NCBI GenBank assembly: GCA_943912755.1
Contig: CALTWF010000329.1
Location: 1-64,000, forward strand
Source: an uncultured Pseudomonas sp.
GTDB taxonomy: Bacteria > Pseudomonadota > Gammaproteobacteria > Pseudomonadales > Pseudomonadaceae
Direction of reading: 5' to 3'
DNA: 64,000 nucleotides
The position numbers and the translations under genes were made by a program. Positions 43,591 to 50,942 of the stretch are shown here, piece after piece; positions within the stretch are counted from its first letter, which is position 1, and each line of letters begins with the position of its first letter. Below the pieces are notes generated by a model. That model was not told the origin of the DNA. It saw nothing but the letters and a program-made list of their open reading frames with translations, and made no database searches.

Positions 43591-46515
43591 ATGCAAAATA
43601 TTAAAATAATAAAAATAGCGCTTATCCCTGCTGTTTCCCTTCTTTTCGCATTAAGTCCATTCACAAAAGCACATGCTGATTTGATTGGCAGTCAGTGGAC
43701 AATACCATATTACACACCTACTGAAACAGGATTGTCCGGCCCTGTCGTGCCCGAAGGAAATTATACAAATGATGATTCATACACATTGAAATATTGCATA
43801 AATGAAGAAAGGTATCAAACAACAGTTACTTATAAAAACTACTCATACTACAAAACAGGGTCTGATGGTGAATTCATTTGGGTTGATAATTACTACGCAA
43901 CAAGACCTGATGGTCAATACGTCAATATATTAAAATATGAAAGACCTGATGGGGTTTTTGATAGTGTAAAGATTTCACCAGATGACGCAAAATTGCTTGG
44001 CTTCTCTGTAAACCCAATCCCGAAGGAACCGGGCGTTGTAAGCTATTCCAAAAATTGCAGATTGCAAAACTATGCACAAGCTTCTAAAATTCTTCCTTAT
44101 AGTGATGAATTAGTGGTAGAGAATTGTACTTCTGGTGAGACAGTCGGTGGTGAGCAAAATGGTAGCACTCAAAGAGTTGGTAATATCTTAAATTATTTTA
44201 GAAATAATTCAGATGGCACTCAATCGTTTTATTTAAAATTGGCTTCTGATGGATCATACGTTCCTTATAACGATGAAACCTATCCAAGAGTTGCAATGTG
44301 GGGCAGACAGGCTTTATCAGTCACTGGATTAGTAGATCTTTGGGGCGGAACATGGCAGCAAGGATCTGAAAAAGCTTGTGCGCCAGTTAAAAGCGATGTG
44401 CCGGATTATTCCCAAGCGCCAGCCTTTGTTTATAATCAGTATGGCAAAGAAACATGCCCTGCAGGACAAACAATTGGCGGGCAGCAATTTGGCGGAACAG
44501 AAAGATGGGGAACAATTCCTTATTGGACTGGTAGAGATAAAAACGGAATGCAAACTGAATATTTCGCAGATGGAATAACAGGCGCATTAACTCAAATCAA
44601 CCTTTACGCTGATTATCCTGAGCTTTTATCTGAACCGTATGCTTTAAATGCCTCAGTAATTTATCAATTCCATGGCGAATGGGATAGCCCAGCATGTGCG
44701 CCAGTTCAGGAAATTGACCTTTCAACTCCTGCGCATTTTGACCATTATCAATACATTTACGCTCAATGCCCTGCTGGTCAGACTCTTGATGGTGTGGAGG
44801 GTGGAAATACAACAAAACAAGGAACAATTGAAATATGGTCTGCTACAGATAAAAATGGAAATTATATTTATTCAATTAAAGATGGTTTAACTGGCGAATT
44901 AACGCCAATCAACATGGCAGATTATCAAATCTCAACACCGCCATTTTTTGAAATGCCAAGCGATTATATGGAAATTTATCACGGTCAATGGACATTTGGC
45001 TCAGATAAAGTATGTAAAGTGCCAGTGACATATACATATGAATCTGAATATCAAACAGTTGATTGTCCAGAAGGCATGAGCGGATCTGTTTCTCAATCTC
45101 GCCTTGTTAAAAAAGGATCTGATGGTAGCGTTTCTACGTTACTCGACTGGTATACGATTATGAGTTCCTGCCAGTTGCCTGAGCCTGAACAGCCAGTAAT
45201 TACTGAACCTGAGCAGCCAGAACAACCAGTTGAACCAAGCGAGCCAGAAGAACCTGTAACTCCGGTAGAGCCTTCTGAGCCAGAAACACCAGTAACCCCT
45301 GAGCCAGCTTGGATTGACGGCGGAAATGCTTCGGTGAGCTTCACATGCCCAGCGGGCCAAGTGATTGGATCAGTAATGGGTAACGGAAATGTTCGTAATG
45401 GGTTGATTCCAGTTCTCGTAAAAGGCTCTGAGTTTGCGTATAAAGCGGCTGATGGTTCAGCAGTGCCAGTGGTAGTGGTAGCGAATGAAGACGGCTCTAT
45501 AAGCCTTCCAAACGCCTTAGAAAGCGACGTTCAGACTTATGGCGGTAAATGGTTGTCTGGCAGTGAAGAGGCTTGTGGCGAGCCAAGCCAATTTCAAGCA
45601 ATGACTGACTGGAAAACAGAAACTGTTGTTTGTAAAGAAGCTCAAACTGGTCATATCACATATGACTATAATAGAAGCTGGGATTATGACGCTAAAAAGG
45701 ACATTACTAAAAATGATTCTGGATGGGTATCATCTGTTAGAGAAAATACTTGCAAAGATTTAGAAGACGCCTTGCTTGAAGAAGAAGAAATTACTAAAAC
45801 TGAGCAATGCCCTGACGGCCAATACGGCACAATCAAAGTAACAGGAAAAGTAGTAACGTATGGTTTGAGTGGTTCTAAATTCATAGAAACAGATCGTAAA
45901 AATTATTGCGTTGCTGAATTAGATCAATTCTCACAAGAAACTCAATCAAAAGATTGCCCTGCTGGTCAAGTTGGTTCTATATCTGAATACAGAATCAAAG
46001 CAATAAATAATGATGGTGTTGAATCTTATCCGTATGGCGATACATGGTTACAAGCAAGTAATACTTGTGCGAATTCAGTTGCCGCTGATTCAGATTCTAC
46101 TGGCGAAACTGATAAAGCAAAAGGATTGTTGTCTAACCAAACCTTGAAAGCTTCTGATAACGTGAATTTAGACAAATTGTTAAATTACTTGAATGTTGTG
46201 CAAGGTGTAAGTCCTTCATCAGATTTTAAATTGAATATTGTTCTTGATACATTCGACAATATCAACACTGGGAAAATTGAAGCGGTAGCAACAAAATGGA
46301 AACAGGTTTCTGGTGGTTCAGTAGTCTTGGGGGATGCGCCAAGATTTGCTAAAAATTACGTTGGCTATGGCGGAATCACAAACAGCAATGCAGCTAATTT
46401 CGTAATCATCAGCGCTAATTACAACAATGGAAACATTAAAGTAGTAGCAAAAGAAATGAGCAAAATGAAAGCCAGCAAGTCAGTAACATTCAATGTGCCA
46501 TTTGCAAAAATCTAA
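43591..46515 (+). CDS. Large secreted Cys-repeat protein
   Basis: A 974-residue protein with a signal peptide (IIKIALIPAVSLLFALSPFT, cleavage probably after KAHA). Four modules begin with a Cys-x-x-Gly-Gln/Glu motif: CTSGETVGGEQ, CPAGQTIGGQQ, CPAGQTLDGVE and CPAGQVIGSVM (Cys at about residues 179, 289, 393, 586), each followed by a strand-rich segment, a WGG/W(x)(x)GS element and a closing Cys. Later degenerate CPxGQ units follow. A Pro/Glu linker (about 530-570, EPEQPVEPSEPEEPVTP-like) separates two halves. The C-terminal 130 residues are globular with no anchor. Likely a surface or extracellular adhesin-like protein, perhaps serving mating contact. No named family is recognised. Confidence 0.7.
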   Translation: MQNIKIIKIALIPAVSLLFALSPFTKAHADLIGSQWTIPYYTPTETGLSGPVVPEGNYTNDDSYTLKYCINEERYQTTVTYKNYSYYKTGSDGEFIWVDNYYATRPDGQYVNILKYERPDGVFDSVKISPDDAKLLGFSVNPIPKEPGVVSYSKNCRLQNYAQASKILPYSDELVVENCTSGETVGGEQNGSTQRVGNILNYFRNNSDGTQSFYLKLASDGSYVPYNDETYPRVAMWGRQALSVTGLVDLWGGTWQQGSEKACAPVKSDVPDYSQAPAFVYNQYGKETCPAGQTIGGQQFGGTERWGTIPYWTGRDKNGMQTEYFADGITGALTQINLYADYPELLSEPYALNASVIYQFHGEWDSPACAPVQEIDLSTPAHFDHYQYIYAQCPAGQTLDGVEGGNTTKQGTIEIWSATDKNGNYIYSIKDGLTGELTPINMADYQISTPPFFEMPSDYMEIYHGQWTFGSDKVCKVPVTYTYESEYQTVDCPEGMSGSVSQSRLVKKGSDGSVSTLLDWYTIMSSCQLPEPEQPVITEPEQPEQPVEPSEPEEPVTPVEPSEPETPVTPEPAWIDGGNASVSFTCPAGQVIGSVMGNGNVRNGLIPVLVKGSEFAYKAADGSAVPVVVVANEDGSISLPNALESDVQTYGGKWLSGSEEACGEPSQFQAMTDWKTETVVCKEAQTGHITYDYNRSWDYDAKKDITKNDSGWVSSVRENTCKDLEDALLEEEEITKTEQCPDGQYGTIKVTGKVVTYGLSGSKFIETDRKNYCVAELDQFSQETQSKDCPAGQVGSISEYRIKAINNDGVESYPYGDTWLQASNTCANSVAADSDSTGETDKAKGLLSNQTLKASDNVNLDKLLNYLNVVQGVSPSSDFKLNIVLDTFDNINTGKIEAVATKWKQVSGGSVVLGDAPRFAKNYVGYGGITNSNAANFVIISANYNNGNIKVVAKEMSKMKASKSVTFNVPFAKI

Positions 46516-46530
46516 ACGTGAAATAAACTA

Positions 46531-46555
46531 AACTCCCGGAAGGGAGTTTTTTTTG
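46531..46555 (+). terminator. Terminator after secreted-protein gene
   Basis: AACTCCC and GGGAGTT (46531-46537, 46542-46548), loop GGAA, followed by a run of T. Its position between convergent genes suggests it also shields the minus-strand pair. Confidence 0.85.
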
Positions 46556-46593
46556 TAGCTGGATTTTTAGGAGATTATTAGATGAAAAGTGAT

Positions 46594-47103
46594 TTAATAA
46601 CTTTGAAGAAAACGCACGGCAGATTCTTCAATCGTTTGAAGTCTACGCAAATAAACCGGGAAATCCATGTGATGAATGTGATTTTCGAGATAGTTGAAGA
46701 CCAAAGAATTAAAGGAAAGGACGAACTGCGAATCAGGATCAGATTCAAAGATTGACTTCAATTCGTGTGAATTGACCATGCCGCTGAGCATTTCATCAGC
46801 CGTTTTTGCGTAGATTGGGCCTTCGTCGTAGTAGTTGAAAAGGGCTATGCGGGCTTCTGTGCGCCCGATTAACACAAGGTCATATGTCTTGCTGCCATAG
46901 CTGATAATTCCCACTGGAGCGCAGATATAGCGCTGTCCGGGTTGGTAGCTGCCAGCCAGATCGAGGCGATGAACAATTTCCTGAATCGTTGGTTTTGAGA
47001 CAAGATTGCGCATTGAATAGACTTGGCGCATTACGTTTGTAGTCGCTGTGCTGACTGTAAAATGCTGGTGTGAATCTGGATTGGAGTTTGATAGGAATTC
47101 CAT
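46594..47103 (-). CDS. Hypothetical protein, second of a pair
   Basis: A 169-residue soluble protein (MEFLSNSNPDSHQHFTVSTA). I start at ATG 47103, eight bases after GGAG; a TTG two codons earlier is less likely. It contains PVGIISYGSKTYDLVLIGRT and a His-rich stretch NYLENHIHHMDFPVYLRRLQ. No family is recognised. It begins two bases after the stop of the upstream gene, so the two are one operon driven by the TGCTATAAT promoter at 47,651. Confidence 0.65.
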   Translation of the reverse strand: MEFLSNSNPDSHQHFTVSTATTNVMRQVYSMRNLVSKPTIQEIVHRLDLAGSYQPGQRYICAPVGIISYGSKTYDLVLIGRTEARIALFNYYDEGPIYAKTADEMLSGMVNSHELKSIFESDPDSQFVLSFNSLVFNYLENHIHHMDFPVYLRRLQTIEESAVRFLQSY

Positions 47104-47105
47104 AA

Positions 47106-47627
47106 TCAATACTCCAATAATTGGTATTGCGTTGCTTCATCTTCAAAATTTGGATCAGTAAAGACAGATTCAAAATTGTTGTATTGACTTAAATTCTTCA
47201 AATACATTTGAAAACAAACGTCTACATTTAGGTTGATTGATTTAAAATAAAGGTCATGAAGTGGTGTGTAATTCGTAAGACAATGAAGCTTATAAATGAC
47301 TGCGCCAGCTAATCCAGTGCTATTTATGCAGTCCTGCACTATCAAGCTCAAAGGATGGGCTTTCCAATTCTCTTTGTATTTTACGAAAAAATACCTGATG
47401 TAATCTGATTCTGGCGTTATTGTTGTAAAGAGGTATTGATTAATAAAAATGGGGTGTTCAAGTTGTTTCAATCTTATTTTAAATTCTGTAGCTAAATCTT
47501 GATAAGCGGCTATTGACATATCAACTGTATAGTTATTAATTGGCTCAAAAACCATTTCGTATTGGCGAAAGGTTGGTTCAGGTTCATTATTATGAAGCTC
47601 TAAATCAACGTAGTATTTATTCTGCAT
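47106..47627 (-). CDS. Hypothetical protein, first of a pair
   Basis: A 173-residue soluble protein (MQNKYYVDLELHNNEPEPTF), rich in aromatic residues, with no signal peptide. Fragments such as IRYFFVKYKENWKAHPLSLI and DCINSTGLAGAVIYKLHCLT show no known motif. The ATG lies 23 bases after TGCTATAAT without a Shine-Dalgarno sequence. Cotranscribed with the next gene. Function unknown. Confidence 0.65.
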   Translation of the reverse strand: MQNKYYVDLELHNNEPEPTFRQYEMVFEPINNYTVDMSIAAYQDLATEFKIRLKQLEHPIFINQYLFTTITPESDYIRYFFVKYKENWKAHPLSLIVQDCINSTGLAGAVIYKLHCLTNYTPLHDLYFKSINLNVDVCFQMYLKNLSQYNNFESVFTDPNFEDEATQYQLLEY

Positions 47628-47650
47628 AAAATATTTGTTTGTTTAATGCA

Positions 47651-47659
47651 ATTATAGCA
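47651..47659 (-). promoter_or_regulatory. Extended -10 promoter (TGCTATAAT) of the 47.6-kb pair
   Basis: On the minus strand TGCTATAAT, then 23 bases containing AAACAAACAAAT, then ATG. No Shine-Dalgarno sequence. Confidence 0.7.
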
Positions 47660-47755
47660 TTTTAGTGTTTGCATATTAAAAATAAGATGATAATATATTT
47701 AAAGAAGATAAAACTTCTGATTCATAGTAATATTTAGATTTGTTATATGTAGAAA

Positions 47756-47778
47756 AACCCCAGCGATGGGGTTTTTTT
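47756..47778 (-). terminator. Bidirectional terminator
   Basis: AACCCC (47756-47761) with GGGGTT (47768-47773), A run on one side and T run on the other, directly behind the stop of the minus-strand membrane protein. Confidence 0.8.
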
Positions 47779-47780
47779 AT

Positions 47781-48233
47781 TTACATACATTTTAGGACTC
47801 TTGATTTGTTTCTGCTGAACCTGTTGTTCTGGACGCAATAGCAAGCGCAATTTAGTAAGAACATCAGCAATCCAAAGCAGATTGATATGGCGAAAAGCGT
47901 TTCACCCAACTCGCCATTACTGTATTTGATTGTTATGTAATTGAATCCTGTATAGACCTGCACAACAAAAGCAAAAAGGGCAAACACATTCGGCCAAAAC
48001 GCATTGCCTTGAAGATAAACATTTTCAGGGCTTTTGTTTGTCAGTTTGATTGAATGATAAACAACCATTGGATAAAAGAAGGGAAGAAAGCAGTTTAGGA
48101 AAGCGTATTTGTAGATATTGACCATTAGATACCATTCATTGAACGCATTTCTTATATAGTCATTGAAGATTAGCGCTCGCTGAGCTTGGTCTAAATCTTT
48201 TGCCTCTTGGCGTGTTAAAGGGTGATATGTCAT
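47781..48233 (-). CDS. Small membrane protein
   Basis: A 150-residue protein starting MTYHPLTRQEAKDLDQAQ, with three membrane segments (YKYAFLNCFLPFFYPMVVYH, FWPNVFALFAFVVQVYTGFN and ETLFAISICFGLLMFLLNCA) and a basic C terminus. The start at 48233 is 24 bases after TGCTATAAT. It lies downstream of the two DotA-like genes on the same strand but has its own promoter and terminator. May be an accessory of the same membrane machine. Confidence 0.65.
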   Translation of the reverse strand: MTYHPLTRQEAKDLDQAQRALIFNDYIRNAFNEWYLMVNIYKYAFLNCFLPFFYPMVVYHSIKLTNKSPENVYLQGNAFWPNVFALFAFVVQVYTGFNYITIKYSNGELGETLFAISICFGLLMFLLNCACYCVQNNRFSRNKSRVLKCM

Positions 48234-48257
48234 GTTGAATAAATTTGTTATATTGCA

Positions 48258-48266
48258 ATTATAGCA
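48258..48266 (-). promoter_or_regulatory. Extended -10 promoter (TGCTATAAT) of the small membrane protein
   Basis: Minus-strand TGCTATAAT followed by TGCAATATAACAAAT and then the ATG at 24 bases; no Shine-Dalgarno sequence. Confidence 0.7.
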
Positions 48267-48281
48267 CGACAATGTAATAAA

Positions 48282-48302
48282 AAAGCGCCACATTGGCGCT
48301 TT
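48282..48302 (-). terminator. Terminator after the 855-residue membrane protein
   Basis: AAAGCGCC (48282-48289) with GGCGCTTT (48295-48302), five-base loop, then TTTTTTA on the minus strand, two bases after the gene's stop. Confidence 0.85.
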
Positions 48303-48304
48303 AA

Positions 48305-50872
48305 TTATATGAGTTTCTTTTTCGTAGATAATTCCATTTCTGTATATACTTGATCTTCTTTTGTGCTGCCAATTAAAATGACTCTAACAAATACTGATTT
48401 TCCTGCCATTTTCATGAAATTTCCGAAAAGAACCATTAGGAATAGAACATAAATTACAGCGCCGAAAAGGAAAGTAATTATGCTTGAAAAGTCTGTAATC
48501 TGAGGTGTTCTGCCATTTAGCGTCATCATGGAATCAAAACTAACGATTTGATAGATGGCTAATGTGTCAATGTATCTTAATGCCATTGTGAACAAAATTG
48601 GATAAGTAAATGCACCTAAAAGCGTTACCATTAATAAGCCTACCGGCCTGAAAAAGCCCTTTTCATCTTGTTCATCTTCATCGTTAATGATTGATCTGAA
48701 GAAAGCACCAATGACAGTTACACTTGAAATCAAAAGCATTAATAACAATATGTGAATTGATAAAAGCCCCATTGCAACGATAAGAGGAATTCCCAGCATC
48801 ATCATAAAGCCAATAGACATTAAAATTGTTCCAAGGAAACTGATAGTGTCATTGAACTGAGGGTTTGTATAAGCAATAGATAATAATAAAACGTCAGTAT
48901 CATTTAACTCTGCGCCGTAAGGTGCAAAATTATCTTCAATTGTGTCTTTCAAAAATAATGTGCCAACCACTTTTGCAATCAAAGCGCCAGTGCCAAATGA
49001 GTTTGAGCCTTCTGTAAAATCTTTCAATGCAGTTCTGATTGCTGCTGTTTGCATTGTTTTTTGTGCTGGATTTTTGAAAGTCAATCTATTAACAGCAATC
49101 CCTGTTTTGATAACGATTCCGCCTACTATAAATGTATAGCCAGTTTTTGATATTGTGTTTGTGATATTAGAGCACTGTCTGCCGCTTGGACGGTGTGCAT
49201 CATTAGGATGCGCTAAGCAATCAAAGAAATAATCTAAACCTAAAACACCGTTACCATCACTTGTTATCATTTTGAATAATGCAGATTCAAACATTCCAGA
49301 AAAATCCTTTTCCTCTATGGCATTTGTTGGAGAATCTAAAAGCCAGTCAATCCCTTTATTTGTGAACGCATGGTTTATCTTAACAGTGAAAACTTTTTCT
49401 CCATTCCTTGCATCAAATGATTCAGATTCCGTGTTGTTGTAAATCGCATTCACTGAAATTGAATTTAAGAAAAGACGTGCTGGAATTTTGAAAGCGTCAG
49501 TCTGAAACTGTTCTTTAATATACTTCCCGAAAATCGTTACCATGTTAGGATTTTTTAGAGCGTTATCGTTAGCGAGATAATCAAAATATCCAATCGCTTC
49601 ACCACATATGGTTGGGCTTGAAGAATCAGCGCACATGGTTCTAACGCAATTTCTTAGATTCTCATCAATTGTGATTGTCTTGTCGAAGTAACTTGTTCCA
49701 CCATCAACATTGCTGCAAAGCTGAACAGAACGGCTGATTGGGGCCGTAGACATTTCAACTCCAGGGTAGCGTGCGCCGATCCATGTGGCGTCTTCTCCAA
49801 TCATTCTTGCTGCATCACGCACCAGATTAGAGACTCCCTTTCTATCAAGCCCAGCAAGGTTATAAGCGGCTTCATTGCCTCTCTCGAGCCTGTCCTTGTA
49901 GTAGATTGCTGGCTCCGTGTTAGGCAATGGTTCGCCCTTCTGAGCTATCGCTGTTCCCAAGGCCACACCACGGCTGAACAAGAGATTTAGGTATTGCTCA
50001 AAAGCCTTGTCTGAGACGGCTTTATAGTCCACTCCTGCGGTTTTGCCCTGAGCTATGACCGATGGGCTGATAGCGGCGCTAACTTCTAACAGACAGCCTC
50101 CTAACTGGCTTGTAGCGTTGTATGTTGAAGTCGTTTCGTTGTAGTAGACGTTCAGATCTATTTCATCAGAAGCTTCGACAGTCGCAATGCACGCACCATA
50201 TTGAATAGCATTGTATGCCTGCTGGACGCCTTTATTTTTAGGATTTAGCAGTGTGGTGGATATGAAAGGGCGCTTACTTAACTGAGCTTCTTTGAACAGA
50301 AAATATTCAGCAGTTGCTTGGATTCCGTTGTATGCAGCGAACATTCCCAGCGTATAAAGGTTGATTTTGTTGTTAAATTCAAAATCTTCAAAGCCGGTTT
50401 GATTATCTGTTTTTGTTGGTATGAGTGGCATTAACAGAACGCCCATTCCTGAAAGCACAAATAGCAATATTGGGCCACGGTCGCTTTTTTCGTGATTACC
50501 AGTCGATTTTGCAAAGCCGAATGTGTGTGCGATTTTTGGAATTACGACACTCACAATAGGAACCATAGCGAGAGAAATCATGGCTATCAGAATAAGAAAT
50601 ATCTTATACAGTCCACTATTGTAGATGTTGTTATTTTCTTGACATTCGTATTTTGATTCATCGCTGAAAAATGGTTTTATTCTTGAGCTTTCTGCGATAT
50701 TACAGCCTACAAGGGCTTCTGTTATTGTGCTTTGGGGGGATACGGCTTTTTCCTCTTGTGTATATGTTGCTTCATGATCAGCGATTGCTGAATTATGAAT
50801 TGTATCTGCAACATCAGCATGAGCTTGTAAAGTAAATACAAGCAATGCTGAAATCAGAACTCGTTTTATCAT
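48305..50872 (-). CDS. Large membrane protein, DotA/TraY-like (A)
   Basis: An 855-residue protein with signal peptide MIKRVLISALLVFTLQAHA, two membrane helices near the N terminus (LYKIFLILIAMISLAMVPIV; GPILLFVLSGMGVLLMPLIP), a ~400-residue soluble, Cys-containing region, and about five C-terminal helices (ISFLGTILMSIGFMMMLGIP, LIVAMGLLSIHILLLMLLIS, FRPVGLLMVTLLGAFTYPIL, SSIITFLFGAVIYVLFLMVL). The layout and the MLGIPLIVAMG segment recall DotA/TraY of type IVB secretion, an inner-membrane channel component. Start 50872 is 24 bases after TGCTATAAT. A longer frame to 50911 is unlikely. Family membership needs profile comparison; VirB6-type is the alternative. Confidence 0.55.
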   Translation of the reverse strand: MIKRVLISALLVFTLQAHADVADTIHNSAIADHEATYTQEEKAVSPQSTITEALVGCNIAESSRIKPFFSDESKYECQENNNIYNSGLYKIFLILIAMISLAMVPIVSVVIPKIAHTFGFAKSTGNHEKSDRGPILLFVLSGMGVLLMPLIPTKTDNQTGFEDFEFNNKINLYTLGMFAAYNGIQATAEYFLFKEAQLSKRPFISTTLLNPKNKGVQQAYNAIQYGACIATVEASDEIDLNVYYNETTSTYNATSQLGGCLLEVSAAISPSVIAQGKTAGVDYKAVSDKAFEQYLNLLFSRGVALGTAIAQKGEPLPNTEPAIYYKDRLERGNEAAYNLAGLDRKGVSNLVRDAARMIGEDATWIGARYPGVEMSTAPISRSVQLCSNVDGGTSYFDKTITIDENLRNCVRTMCADSSSPTICGEAIGYFDYLANDNALKNPNMVTIFGKYIKEQFQTDAFKIPARLFLNSISVNAIYNNTESESFDARNGEKVFTVKINHAFTNKGIDWLLDSPTNAIEEKDFSGMFESALFKMITSDGNGVLGLDYFFDCLAHPNDAHRPSGRQCSNITNTISKTGYTFIVGGIVIKTGIAVNRLTFKNPAQKTMQTAAIRTALKDFTEGSNSFGTGALIAKVVGTLFLKDTIEDNFAPYGAELNDTDVLLLSIAYTNPQFNDTISFLGTILMSIGFMMMLGIPLIVAMGLLSIHILLLMLLISSVTVIGAFFRSIINDEDEQDEKGFFRPVGLLMVTLLGAFTYPILFTMALRYIDTLAIYQIVSFDSMMTLNGRTPQITDFSSIITFLFGAVIYVLFLMVLFGNFMKMAGKSVFVRVILIGSTKEDQVYTEMELSTKKKLI

Positions 50873-50896
50873 GATTAAATAGATTTGTTTAGTGCT

Positions 50897-50905
50897 ATTA
50901 TAGCA
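50897..50905 (-). promoter_or_regulatory. Extended -10 promoter (TGCTATAAT) of DotA-like gene A
   Basis: Minus-strand TGCTATAATAGCAC, then TAAACAAAT and ATG 24 bases from the -10; no Shine-Dalgarno sequence. Confidence 0.7.
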
Positions 50906-50942
50906 TTGCACTATTCAAATCTATGAGGGTAACGAAAAGTAA

